From contig JACCGJ010003248.1 in assembly GCA_013407085.1 (NCBI GenBank), forward strand, positions 81,005 through 145,004: 64,000 nucleotides of DNA, given 5' to 3'. The stretch is from Atriophallophorus winterbourni. Taxonomy: Eukaryota; Platyhelminthes; Trematoda; Plagiorchiida; Microphallidae. The notes under the pieces are model-generated. The model did no database searches. It was not told the DNA's origin and was given only the letters and a program-made list of their open reading frames with translations. Below are positions 49,240 through 60,666 of the stretch, in pieces. Numbering within the stretch: the stretch's first letter is position 1; each line of letters starts with the position of its first letter. Made by a program: the position numbers and the translations under genes.

Positions 49240-51253
49240 CGTGATTGGAATGCTAAGTCTTACTTTAGTTGAGCTAAGTAGATGACACTCAGCAGCCAAA
49301 GGTGTACGAAGTGCTTTGTGATATAAATTGCGCTCGGCGCTCTATGTTATTTTGATGCTAACCATTTCACAGTACGGATATCGGTATCCCATTCATGGTG
49401 TTGACAGAAATATAGTCGTTGGTCTCGATGGTATTACTACGTGCTTTTTGAATGTGCCCATGCTTTCATTTACCGAATAATTTTCGTGTAATTAATAATT
49501 GATCAATAACAAATGGTTATCCTTATTCAAGCAATGAATGTTTGCATCCAATTCAGATTCAGTTTTCTTGGCATGTTGTCTGATTTCCTGACTCTTTTTA
49601 ATGATTATATTAAAAAAAATCCATCATCGTAAGATAAACTTTAATTACACTGTGAATAACCTATTTTATTAGCCTTTGTCTGAAAAATACTCTAATTAAT
49701 ATTTTTATGCGTTTCTAGGCTCACATGGATTTCAAGAGTATTTGTATGACTCGATTCAAACATATACGCTTTCGTCTTCTTACAACGTACAGTTTCATTT
49801 AAATGAACAATTCAATCTATTATTTAAACAAATTTCATTGAGAATTTTATGCCGCGTATATGTCTAAATCACTATCGATCAACTTGTATTTATTCTTCTC
49901 TCTTTAATCCTTCATTCTTTCCTAATTTGTGAAATATTCTGTGTATGGCGCCCGGAGTTTCGCTAACTATCCTTGTTAGCACAAAAGTAACAAATCAGCC
50001 TCGTCAGACACCGTCAGACTCGTACTGTCATCGTTGATCTGACGAAGCCTTGGCGATAGAAGCGAAACATTACCAATAAACTGCTCTGGCTGATTCATTA
50101 CAAACTTTCTTGTTCGTGAATATCACTCCCCGATCGATCACAAACATTTTCCATTTCATTGCCAAGAAATCAGCTGTTTTAAGTGCACATCGGTAAATCC
50201 GTTAAAACCAGATAGTTATCTTGTTTACTTGGCCCAAGCTTGGCAAATAAAAAAAAACTTTGCGTGTTTCAAACTGACATCGACCGTGCACTTGTCACGA
50301 CGCAAATCGAGAAAAACCGTTAACGAAAATTTTCTCGGAATGTTCTGTAGATTGAAAGTTGGCCTTCATCCAATCCGTCATTTGGACGTGCTAACTCCAC
50401 ATTCCCTTGAATATCAACGGAGTAATTTTTAACATAATGGCAATCAAAATGTGACATTTACAATCTGTCCTTTCGCAGACTGACTAGAGATAGCTAGCCA
50501 AAACGCAATTTGTGAACTTTGGATGACGATTACGATAATCTAATTTCAAGCGAATTAGTTGGCGTCTGTATTTTTCACTCACCGTGGACCAAAATGATCG
50601 CTCACGTGATCTTCGACGCCGCTTGTTTGTTTTTGCGTTCGAAGCAACTTTCACCTCGTATCGTCAATGGTATAATGGAGGCGAATGAAACTAGTGAAAA
50701 TACAATTCTGCCTACCTGCATTTGTTGTTCAAGATAAAGACAACGTTTCATTCAAAGCGAATTTAAGCACGCAATCCATGATGGTTGGATTGTGCAAGTG
50801 TCACCAATTTTTCATCGGGAACCGTTCATGAAAACAATGAAAATTTTAAACAATAAATTTCTCGGGCAGTTCATTGAGCTCCGACCACCGATACGACGCT
50901 TCCATATTTCTTCGAAACATGCTACATTTTATTGAAGAAAGAATAATGCTTTCTCGATTATGATGTCGAAATCATTCTGCGGGAAATCTTGGCATTTAGA
51001 TCTCACGAAAATATGCAAGAGCCATAAAGACCTATAAATGTTATCGGAAATTATATTGCTTTGTGTTCAGAAAAGTATATTGCTTTTAATAAGTCTGTAA
51101 CCAGTATTACACCTCGACATCTCGAACCATTTTCGTTCCCTCAAGGTCTATAACGAAGGGTAATTTCTATTGAAATTTTTAACCTATCAATTTCGTTGTT
51201 CCACACTGATCATTTTCTTTCTAAGCAAGATCACTTTTTCTCCATCCATGCAG
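49240..51253. other. Intron sequence, no clear exon
   Basis: No supported exon. At 49355-49372 a branch-point-like TGCTAAC and acceptor CATTTCACAG precede a short open frame, but the phase does not fit its neighbours. About 50028-50072 has a CTGACGA...GAAAC motif. The frames at 50229 and 50519 have no recognised motif. Confidence 0.45.
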
Positions 51254-51355
51254 TCTAAAGAAACGTGCTAAACCCGCTTTGAAGAACGAGCGCTACAAAG
51301 ATATTTCAGTCCGGTTGTCAATCCAAGAGGTCAAGAATTTACCGTCCAAGGGAAA
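51254..51355 (+). CDS. SynGAP-family Ras GAP, exon at the PH-C2 junction
   Basis: Acceptor CTCCATCCATGCAG ends at 51253; donor GGAAA|GTAAGT begins at 51356. One leading base, 33 codons, two trailing bases. The text (LKKRAKPALKNERYKDISV, RLSIQEVKNLPSKGK) lines up without gaps with the human SynGAP/DAB2IP segment that runs from the last PH helix (NLRRAVxPNKDN) into the first C2 strand (LKLWIIEAKDLPxKK). The next exon supplies the third base of the final Lys and carries straight on into CEICLD, so this boundary is well supported. The preceding exon must end with two bases and should hold the PH core. Confidence 0.88.
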
Positions 51356-51400
51356 GTAAGTCCATGAAGCCAATTAATCGATTGAAAATCGCATCCACCT

Positions 51401-51497
51401 CATATCTGTCTAGGCCTGGGCAACCTGACAGTATCGTAGCCCACGTGCAGTCTCTGACTGTACGACACTTTGCCTAGATCAGGCTTGTGCTTTCACA
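51401..51497 (-). repeat. SINE-like family A, copy 5 (fragment)
   Basis: Minus-strand 5' part of family A (reverse of TATCTGTCTAGGCCTGGGC, then GCCCACGTGCAGTCTCTGAC, then GATCAGGCTTGTGCTTTCA). It starts only about 45 bp past the donor of the preceding exon, inside the intron. Confidence 0.85.
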
Positions 51498-51499
51498 CA

Positions 51500-54400
51500 T
51501 TACATTACATCCTACGAGGATTCACACGTTCTTGGATTTTCATAGATCAACTCCATGTCGTTGGTAGTGATTATTCTTCCGATCTACTTTGTGTAATATC
51601 ATGCAACATTTGAAATGACTTCTTCCGTTTGCAGATTTAGTAACGCATTAAAATCAACTGAACATTTTGACATACATTTCAAGATTCTCCACTACCCCAG
51701 GTCAAGTAACAATCAATTATAAAGTTCCCACGATCGGCTCAACTGATTGTTAGGAAGAACTCTAACTGGAAGTTGAAAAGTTCCCAAATATATTTGAGTT
51801 TCCGGACGCCTCACAATCTATCATCTAAGGCGATTTATAATTAGCTGTTTGGCTGAATATAGATTCGAAAAACAGCTTTTCAAACATGTCACGTCCTTAT
51901 TACTCCAGTTGCGTTTTGATATTAGGCTTGAAATTCATTTTGACAATATTTGAAAAACATCTCCTTCACATCTGTCTGAAAAATGAAACATGACATTGAT
52001 AATCAAGTTTGGTTAAAAACAACAAAATCTTTTGACTTTCGATTGTCTGGCATTGAATGTCGACTTTTTGTCATTGTTAATTTGTCATTGTTTCCCTGCT
52101 TGGTTGCTTGGGCTAATTGTGCATTTCAAAATGTTAATTGGAAGGAAGGTTTTGAATTTAATGTCTATGAAAATAGAGCACCGAAAGATTTCGGTTGCTT
52201 GTCATTTTGAATGTCTGGTTTGTTCATTTGAATTTGCTTCACAAGTAATCACAAAAGTTATGTAAGTTTAAATGTTGTTCAAATCTAAAAATTATTAATT
52301 TAATGAACTGGTTTTCTGAATACAATTCTTAGATATTCTAAATAACACACTGATATATGCTTGCCTTGCCTTCGATGGCTATTAAAGACGACACTTCATC
52401 CTATTATTCTTTCAGTTTCGCTATTGGGCTCATTTTGTCTATAATCATTTGTAACCTACTTGTTTACCAACTTTATTTCTTAGGCGCCAGTGCGATCACA
52501 AATGATCAATTGATTTAGTCAGATGTGTGTCTCTTCCTACTCACCCAAATTTTTGTTTTACTAATCAATCGACAGACTCTAATATAAATGTCCTCAACAA
52601 TAAAAATAGTATTTTTAATAATAAAGTTCAAAATGTCCGTTATGTAAGTGATAAAATTAAAACAAGCACCATCTTTTATAGACCTCAATAATATCCTCAG
52701 CTTGTCTGTGACAATTGGCACATTGATCCGAATTGTTAATAGATTTCTTACAAACCGGTACATGCAAGCCCCTACCAGGTTGGGATCGTTTGACCGAATT
52801 TGAGTAATTTGCTTATCTTTTAATAACTGCTGGCGTTCATCTTCAAGTCATCTTTGTGAAGATGACGCCACTCGATTCTACCTAAACCGCAATTCTGGTT
52901 AGCTCGCGATTATTTTCGCTAGGCTTGTTGGTCATGCGATTTGCCGTAATGTGGTAATCTGTGTATCTACAGGAAGCTCCAGATTGACACACTTTTCTGG
53001 TGCAAACATCACACTTACAACACGGCTATAGAGTGATATGCGGAAAGATGATCCATCTCAATACGGCTAGTGCTATCAAAGTCGATGGAGCAGTCAAGAG
53101 ATATCACATTTCATCTCAAACTTACGTGTATCGCAGCTGTAGTATGCTCACAAACATTTTAAGCCAAACAACCTGTCGTCAAATCGCTTGCAAGGTCCAC
53201 GTGTACAATTTAAATCTGATTCAAGTTGACAAATTCATTAAACGTTGTCCAACATCTCGTTACAAATATTGTACCAACTGTTCCTGTTTGATGCGTTCAG
53301 AGGGCAGAAAACAATTAGTCTTGATATCAAAGTAAGCGAACGTAAAATGTCGAAGCAATATATGATTAAATCTACACTCTTTGTTTTGGAAACTCAATCG
53401 TTCTAGACAACCAATGAGTTCATGTTAATCCGGAATTTGGAAATACAGTCATTCAGACGATCACAGAAAACAATATGCTTTTGTGTAATCATAAGTCCCG
53501 AGTATTACGGTGCCTGAAATTTAATTCATACTTGCTCTAAAAATTTTTGTCGAGCGCTCAGATAGCTAGGATTATTTCGGGTGAATGCTTTGTCATACAC
53601 CGACAAGCAAATCGACCATAATTTAATAGAAACCGTTTGTGGAGCGTGCGCGGCAAAGAACATCGGTCATTTTAAGCACCTTATTCACTTGACCAGGAAT
53701 CATTCCTTCATTTTATTTGAACCTCAGCGCTTCAGCGCTACATCAAGACTCACGGAACCTAATCTTAATGTTTCACTTGCTGACGGCGAACAGTCTAGAG
53801 CACTTATAAACTTTCATTTCAATTGATTGGTTCGGTAGATTGTGTGAATTATTCATCGAAAGATTGGCTGTGATTAACAAGACTTGCGAGTATAAGTCGT
53901 TCTGTTGTTGCAAATCTCCGTGAAACGCATTCGACTCGGTTCACTCGTTAATGACAAACATTTTTAAACCCGGTTGTAGTATTTCTATACACGAGCTGAT
54001 GCACTCCAAAAACGAGAGAAAATCGACTTCTATCTGCTACTTGTCCGACTTGTAATCGTGTGTTTGGTTGGAATACTGGCTTGTCGCAATTGTTATCCTA
54101 TCCTGATGCTTCCTTGTAGCATCCAAATGAGCGTGTTCAGTAATCCATTTTGACTTCAAATACCATGCTTAGATAAACTCTAGAATGCGGCATTTTACCC
54201 GTGTAGATGATCACACTTGTATTGGCGTCCTTCTTCAAATTGCATTCTTGTATCCCACTTTGTAAACTTCTCTCAAGTTTGTTTGATAGAAGATTTCTCA
54301 CGCACTGCGATAAAAGTAATTGATATCATTTCAGTCATTTTCTAGGAACTTCGTTTAGACGTATCTAATATTCTAGATTTGATACAAGTCCACGTTTATT

Positions 54401-55310
54401 TACATCTTTTCCGATAAAACGCCTTGGTAAAATTTATAAAGGTCGATGGCGTCCGTTCGTCCTTCTTTGACACTCGAATCAGTGAAATTATTGGATTTTC
54501 CACTCATTCCCTACTGCAAGTTCAAAGAGTTTAGAATCAATTTCGATTCTGTGGTTGGGTTCAATTAAAATTTGCCGGCTTGCTCTCACAGCAATTTCTC
54601 CATTATGGGTTACGGTGATGACGCACGCTAGAACCAATGACAATTCAACTTTCCAGAATACGAAATGTTTTCATTACGTTTGAAACGCCTTTGGAAGTTG
54701 ACGCAATTATAATTAGACCGATCGATGAAGTCAGTAAAATTTTCATTGGCATTCAGCAACAATTACTTATCACAACGTCGGGTAAACATCATGAAATTCA
54801 TCAGTTGAACGGGATGCGAATTTTGAAACAACTGGGGTGTATAATTCAAAGATTCTTCTACCAACGTGCTCCACAATCAGTCACTTTGTCAAAATGCAAT
54901 CACAGTCTGGCACAGCTGGTAGATCCGACAAATTAAATGAATCCGATCCAATTTACGAACCCTTGGAATATTGGAAACTTGATTATCTAATTTCCCAGAC
55001 GAGACAAATGCCAAGGGATCAAATTGCTGCCCATAAACAAATAGTTCTTGTTTTGCCCCATGTTCTGTGGGACAGAATAACAATGTCCCTCAAACCAATA
55101 CCAAATTTGACTTGGTTGAATTAGAGCGAAAGATATAAATATTTAATAGAGAAATGTTTGCATTGTTAGAGCGATATTGAAGGATTCGTCTTGGCCGAGA
55201 GAGATTTTAATTTGTACATCTACTATCGCACGTGATACTAGACTTCACACACATGCTAAACTGATCGGCTAATAAGTCACACTCATACAGAAGGGCAGAT
55301 TTAGAAGGGA
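51500..55310. other. Intron sequence, no supported exon
   Basis: The exons at 51254 and 59192 join directly by phase and by homology, so frames in this interval are not expected in the main transcript. Open frames at 53000-53335, 54637-54936 and 54837-55124 have no recognised motif. A family B-like block (ACTCACGGAACCTAATCTTA, then TGACGGCGAACAG) lies near 53745-53800. Confidence 0.5.
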
Positions 55311-55314
55311 AGAT

Positions 55315-55680
55315 TCTTACTGGTAACGTTACCAAGGATAATTAACGTCTACCTTTGTCCTACAATTGAGTATGCGGTTAAGGTCTTGGCTGCGACTTTA
55401 CCCAAAGGCAGATACGATGCGATATTATTTTTATTTATAGAATTGCGTCTACCGAAGGACATCCACTAAGACATTTGTTTGAACAACGTGGCAAGAAAGT
55501 AAATAGTGGACATACCTTATCCCGCATTGATTGTCGGGGGTATTTTTGGCCGTAGGAGGTATATTTTTGGAATTTCGTACCTCAGCATGTGGTGCAATCA
55601 CCTTGCCTGGCGATATTTAAAGTGAAATTGGACTTGTATATGCAAGCGAACATCAATTGTGTGCCATACAATTGATAAAC
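55315..55680 (+). mobile_element. CR1-type LINE C-terminal fragment
   Basis: Plus-strand relative of the copy at 17050-18385. TTCTTACTGGTAACGTTACC and AAGGATAATTAACGTCTACC correspond to that copy's LVTLPRIMNVYLRP region. After a deletion follows RIASTEGHPLRHLFEQRGKK and IFKVKLDLYMQANIN. Stops and frameshifts throughout. The stretch between YAVE.WAPWL and TLPKGR (about 80 codons in the other copy) is lost. Confidence 0.8.
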
Positions 55681-55684
55681 TCTA

Positions 55685-57415
55685 CTGGTTATATGCTATA
55701 TATTTTCACATTTTCATTGATAACCTAATCGTATGATGTTGGAAAATGTTAACAATTTTAATCACAAATCGTTGAATCTTTGCGGATGGCGTAACCATGG
55801 ACACACAAATTAAATTGGCTGAATACAATGCAAGTTTGATCGAATCGAGATCTTTCAGCGGATCGGAACATGGCTGATATAGAACAAGATAACTCTTTGT
55901 GTTTACCTATAATATCGAAACGACATGACACACAGTAGGATGTGTATTTTATTACTGAAAGTGCTTGGTTTTGCAACAACCACAACATAAAGCGGCCTTG
56001 AATATTTCAACTAATCTTGTACAACGATAAACATTAAATCTTCCTTCCTAAATATCAAGTGTGTTGGTCCAAGTTTTAAACAAATTAAGGAGACCTACAA
56101 GTAGTTCTAGGGAAAATGAAATATCACAGCCTCTGTCAATCTGACATTCTTTTGATGTTAAACTTTGCTAGGATTCCTGTTAAAATCCAGGTACCATAAA
56201 TCGTTTCGCAAATAACACTTTCGATCTCTCGATTTTTATAACCACCGACGTCAACGAATTCTTCCGCTCAGTGCTTATTTTGTCCTGTCATCCACGCGCA
56301 AAATAGTGTGGCGGTGAATTCCCGAATCCCGTGGCGGTGTTGTGTGTTTGCTGATTCATGTTGTTGACAAAAAGTGTTGTATTTTGCTACATTCGTCAGA
56401 TGGATTTTTGCCGTTTAAATCAATAGAATCACGTGGAGTATGATTGCGCGGCGTTTGCGAATTTAATCATTCAATCAAACTAATCCTGGGTTATTTTCGC
56501 TCGAAATTTGGCTGCCGTCTTTCTTCGCGCCTCAGTTAGAATGATGTTTGAATATGGTTTGTCACGAGGTTCCGCATTCAATACGTATATGATTTTGGCT
56601 CAATTTTTTTAAATCCCGCTCGCCAATCGATGCTTAGAACACGCACATAGTCATGTAAACAAATCGGAACGAAACGGAAACTAGAAACGCGGAGGATTAG
56701 GACACATCATATTCACCCCACCATTCGTTATTAAGAATGTTGGTAAATCAATCAGTGTGGTTCAGTCTGAGTCTGGTTATGGGGATGGAATTACTGAACA
56801 ATTTTGCTTTGGCTACCTTGGAACACGATCACCGCACTTTCAGATTTGATTTATACTTTCTTGCAGAAAAATTGATTTGATTTAACCAGATATTTGAGAT
56901 TTATTGAGTCCGATTCGGAAACCATATTTGTGAAAAGGGAAATACGAATCCGTTCAAAACTCCGAAAGGAACAGACCTCTCTACAACCTTGAATCCCGTT
57001 CTGCAGCCGATAAAATTTAATATGCATAGCCCCTATTGTGTATGTGTATTATGCAGTGAGTCTATTCGTTAGGCGGACGTTGATTGTACCTGCACACAAC
57101 GAAAACATTTAAGCGATTACACCTGCGTGCATGGTAATGAATCAATTAATCTTGATCTACCTATCTATTTTAACAAGCTCAGAATCTATCGTGACTTGTG
57201 CATTTCTTAACCGAATCAGGATTGGCCAGGCATAAGCAATTTATTCCGAATCTCTGTTGGTACTAACATTCTTGCTCTGGCGAAGCTTCTGTGTCATAAG
57301 CGGAACGTTTCTAAAATTACCTTGAGTTAAAAGAATAAAAGGTGGATTAACGCGATGAAGTTGTGCGAGTTGTGCGCTTGATACCTAATTCTATTATCTC
57401 ACTTATGATACATAA
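55685..57415. other. Intron sequence, no feature recognised
   Basis: No gene or repeat supported. Confidence 0.5.
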
Positions 57416-57424
57416 TGGGCTTAT

Positions 57425-57565
57425 GACTGTTTGCCGTCATCAAATGGAAGCTTAGTTCCAGTGAGCCATATAAAGTGGAAAAGTAGTTAATTAAGTTATA
57501 CTTTGACGCAACTCTCTCCAATGGATGACGGTAAACAGACAGAAACCAGTTATGGAGTATCGCTG
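57425..57565. repeat. Family B cores in inverted arrangement
   Basis: GACTGTTTGCCGTCATC at about 57426 and GATGACGGTAAACAGAC at about 57525 are near reverse complements about 85 bp apart. The right one continues into AGAAACCAGTTATGG, the family B core. This repeats, in a more decayed form, the layout at 16651-16768. Confidence 0.6.
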
Positions 57566-57779
57566 CAGGGGTTGTGAGCTATGAATCGAATGTTTCGTTC
57601 ACTTCTTGTGCGCTTGTCTCACTCTGCTGTGATTTTTTATTAGAACAGTGTGGGAAATTGTACAACCGAACAATGTAGATAAAATTGCACGCGTTCACGA
57701 ACAAGGTAGACCCTTATTACTGTATTTTTCAGCATTATATAATGTATGTACAAACATATTGGTATGGGACGTCCTCGTT

Positions 57780-58262
57780 TATGATGTTGGCCTCCGTCGG
57801 TCGATGTCGACCATGGATGTACAACACATCGCATGAATTTTCATGTTTTGCAGCTTTTTGAATGACTAAACAGTCCGAACAGGAACAGGAACAATCTCTC
57901 CCGCAGCGCTGGCAACGATAGTCAGAACTCTGTTGTATTGCATCAGTTGCACGCCGGCGGCGTGATCTGCGTTCAGCAGCCAAGAGCTGTATTTGCTCCT
58001 CCCCGGCTTGCAGACGACGCTTTACACAATGCCTCCAATGTGAGCGGTCAAGAGCAAGTTCTTCCCAGCTTCCGGGGTCAATGCCAAGAGCTTTCATATC
58101 TATTTTGCAACATCTTTGTACCGCAAGTGCGGTCTGCCCAATGGTCAACTTCCTAATTGCAACTTACCGTAGAGTAGATCTTTCGGAATACGACCATTTT
58201 CCATTCTATAGACATGAGCAAACCACCGCAGGCGGTGCTGACGTAATAGGGTGAACATGCTC
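57780..58262 (-). mobile_element. Zinc-finger LINE C-terminal region
   Basis: Best-preserved copy. On the minus strand 58260-58160 reads QHRLRWFAHVYRMENGRIPK. Then the frame 58148-57735 (137 codons) reads CKIDMKALGIDPGSWEELAL, DRSHWRHCVKRRLQAGEEQI, a basic stretch AERRSRRRRATDA and a Cys/His cluster YRCQRCGRDCSCSCSDCL. The pattern (RLRW.GHV.RM, then KRDMKALGID..SWE.LA.DRS.WR, then a terminal zinc finger) is a known C-terminus of a group of non-LTR elements. The exact clade is not decided. One frameshift near 58150. Confidence 0.8.
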
Positions 58263-58291
58263 TGCTTTGTTTATGTAAGCACCAGAAAAAC

Positions 58292-58533
58292 TATATCACT
58301 CGAATGCATGCAAATGAGCTTTTTTGTTTGAGCACATGTGATTGAACAGGTTGGTTGTACAAACCTTATTCAACAGTGGCCTACAAGCGCAACTTGTTTA
58401 CCATTCTTCCACTGTTTCAAGCGCATGTGGATCCTGATCCTACTGTCTGCCTGATGAATGCAAACATTAAGAAACCGGTTGTGGGTTGTGTGATGGAAAT
58501 GCATGCAAATTAGCTTTTTTTTATATCACTCGA
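58292..58533 (+). repeat. SINE-like family B, complete copy with 12-bp target duplication
   Basis: Perfect 12-mers TATATCACTCGA at 58292-58303 and 58522-58533 flank an insert at 58304-58521 (218 bp). The insert begins ATGCATGCAAATGAGC + T-run and ends ATGCATGCAAATTAGC + T-run, so its two ends are direct repeats of each other. Internal blocks: GAGCACATGTGATTGAACAG, TTCAACAGTGGCCTACAAGC, CCATTCTTCCACTGTTTCAA, GGATCCTGATCCTACTGTC and GAAACCGGTTGTGGG. This copy sets the boundaries used to call the other family B pieces. Confidence 0.88.
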
Positions 58534-58539
58534 CCGTTT

Positions 58540-59191
58540 ACACCATGTGTTTAGCCTATTGAGAAGAACGTTTTGGTTCCCTTATCAAACTTCAACGTTC
58601 CGCAAACGTGTGTTCGTGGCAATAAAGACACACGCTCGTAGAAATATAGAATAAACGAACTCGGTAGATGTTAGATGACGTAGAAATAATTAGAGTTGAT
58701 GTAGCTTAGCATTATTAACAATACATGATTATTACATACCATTAATAAATTTCAATAACCTCAGTAATAGAGTATTAATCGTCAGCTGACTCCTGAACTG
58801 TACTTGGATATCAAATCTGACCGGAATATCAAACCAAAATCAAATATTTGTCCTCGGTGCATATGAGCCCATAGGATTTGCCGCAATGCCCAAAATGTGC
58901 GCACCCTCGCGGTCGCAACCTTGAATGTCACTTGCGGTACCACGCCATCACCCTTAGCAACAACGTAAACATACAAATGAAAAATACTTTTTCCAACTTG
59001 CGGCTCATCACATGTCTAAGTGGACAGTTAGCATACAGTTAGTATACAATCTATGTCACGTTGGTTAAATGAATCAAAGAATTATGTTGTCCGTAATCTC
59101 AATTCGCAATGCATAGCTATTAAGCAAGCCGTTTCACATGTTGATCGTTATCTCAAACAGCATTCGTTGTATTCCATATTTTGTTTTGCAG
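58540..59191. other. Intron sequence
   Basis: No repeat or gene recognised. The right end is a strong acceptor (CCATATTTTGTTTTGCAG) for the C2-domain exon at 59192. Confidence 0.6.
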
Positions 59192-59290
59192 ATATTTCTG
59201 TGAGATATGCCTGGACCGGATACTCTACGCCCGTACGACCAGTAAGCAATCTGACGGTGGTGTATTTTGGGGAGAGAAATTCGAACTCCA
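59192..59290 (+). CDS. SynGAP-family Ras GAP, C2-domain exon
   Basis: Acceptor ATATTTTGTTTTGCAG ends at 59191; donor CTCCA|GTGAGT begins at 59291. One base, 32 codons, two bases. The text [18 protein letters not shown] and [10 protein letters not shown] is the hallmark of the C2 domain of SynGAP/DAB2IP/nGAP-type Ras GAPs ([17 protein letters not shown]…FWGEHFEF in vertebrates). It lies before the RasGAP domain and in the family helps Rap/Ras GAP activity and membrane contact (established for SynGAP). A second open frame overlaps ([17 protein letters not shown]) but has no family match and the wrong phase. Which of the three vertebrate paralogues it is nearest to cannot be told from this stretch. 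Confidence 0.95.
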
Positions 59291-60180
59291 GTGAGTATAT
59301 GAGAGTAGGCTCGAGATTTGTACACATTTGAAAAATCATTGATGAATACTTGAACTTCAATTGATAGTTAAACACATGGATAACGTATTCATGTATGTAC
59401 ATGTCGAGCATCTTACAAGATGATAATGGATGTGAAATCATTCGAATTTCCTACAAATTAAGCCAGGCGAAATGCTTTATGCAGAAAAAATGAAATTGAT
59501 TAATACGCAAACTGAGGGGAAATACGGGAAACCTCTTGGAAGATCGAAATATGGACAAACATTTCGTAAATGAGTACATTTTCAACAAAATTCTGAACGA
59601 AAACTGCCTTGAGAGTTTCATTGTAAACATTTCATAATGGGTGTCTTACATAGCTAACAGCATGATGGAAAACGGTTGAATACCGGGTTTTTGTATGCAA
59701 GTTATCTTCCGAAAAATTCTATCATAAGAATTCACATGTTAATTATATTATTGAATATAATTCATTATACATTATACATATACATACATACATACATACA
59801 TACATACATACATACATACACATATATACATACCTCAAGTACAATGCAGTATTAAATTTAGTAATTCTAAACTCTGATTGCTGATCTAGATAGAATTAAA
59901 CATTCTGATTTGTTGTCATTATCGAACACGGTTTTCTGCCGTGTATCAGTGCGTGCATGATGCACAAATTCGTTGTTTATTACCGGGACAAATCTGCAGA
60001 TGGCGGGCACACATAAAAGGTAGGATAACGAAGCTGAAAACAGAACAAAAAACAAAATGCGATCTCTATGTTTACGATTTGAATCCAAATCAAAAGTTCG
60101 GGCAACGAACACACATAAATCAAGATTTTACCTGTACCATTGGATGACAGCTATCAAAAGTACAGAGGATGCAATCAAAA
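59291..60180. other. Intron sequence with TACA microsatellite
   Basis: No gene. Contains the TACA repeat at 59766-59834. The rest is unassigned. Confidence 0.6.
59766..59834. repeat. (TACA)n microsatellite
   Basis: About a dozen TACA/CATA units, with imperfect TATACA units at both edges. Confidence 0.95.
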
Positions 60181-60181
60181 T

Positions 60182-60650
60182 TCAATTGAAGTGTTTGGTT
60201 TGCGTGGGTTCATATGGGGTCAATATACAGGGTCGATAGTGGAGTGCCCCTTTGATATAACATCCAGTTTTCGAATTGAAAGGCAAGGATCTATTATAGT
60301 TCACAATATCCAGTGATAGTGAATCCCTCAGAAAGCAAATACGCACCGAGAAGAAATGACGTATACAATCTAGTCTTGAATGCGGTATAACGAGACAACT
60401 TGGGTGACTCCGTGTAATCTTAGGAGAACTAAGTTGTATCAAATCCGCAGTATTTTATATATTAGGATCATGTCGCTCCTCACTCTACTTTGAGTAAAAT
60501 CGGTTAATCCCAGCACGGCAATTCGTTCTTGTTATGGGTTGTGCTGCATTCCATCAACTAGATTCCTCGCTCGGCGGTAAATTTTATCCAGTAATTCAAT
60601 ATCTTTACGCAGCCACGGTGCCCAAAATGTTATCAGGTACACACCAGCTT
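60182..60650 (-). mobile_element. CR1-type LINE C-terminal fragment
   Basis: Minus-strand relative of the copy at 22929-24270. From its 5' side: VPSAWKAGV (about 60665-60640) jumps directly to ITFWAPWLRKDIELLDKIYR (about 60630-60570), then AVLGLTDFTQ, RSDMIL, LIQLSSPKITRSHPSCLVIP and HSRLDCIRHFFSV (60442-60340). The whole RT palm between VPSAWKAGV and ITFWAPW is missing. Stops and frameshifts prevent translation. Confidence 0.85.
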
Positions 60651-60666
60651 TCCATGCTGACGGTAC

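Noticed and set aside
49373..49432. Short frame YGYRYPIHGVDRNIVVGLDG after a textbook branch point and acceptor
   Set aside because: Requires phase 0 on the left, which no neighbouring exon supplies; weak donor.
53000..53335. Frame with TCRQIACKVHVYNLNLIQV resembling the Cys-containing stalk of integrin alpha subunits
   Set aside because: It lies in the intron between two Ras GAP exons that join directly by phase and homology. No other integrin motif, signal peptide or GFFKR tail is nearby.
54637..55124. Two overlapping frames (FITFETPLEVDAIIIRPID and SDKLNESDPIYEPLEYWKL)
   Set aside because: They look protein-like but have no recognised motif and lie in an intron that is bridged by homology; no consistent splice pair.
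59053..59331. 92-codon frame MSRWLNESKNYVVRNLNS... across the C2 exon
   Set aside because: It is the wrong frame over a real exon: a strong acceptor sits inside it, and the family match lies in another frame.
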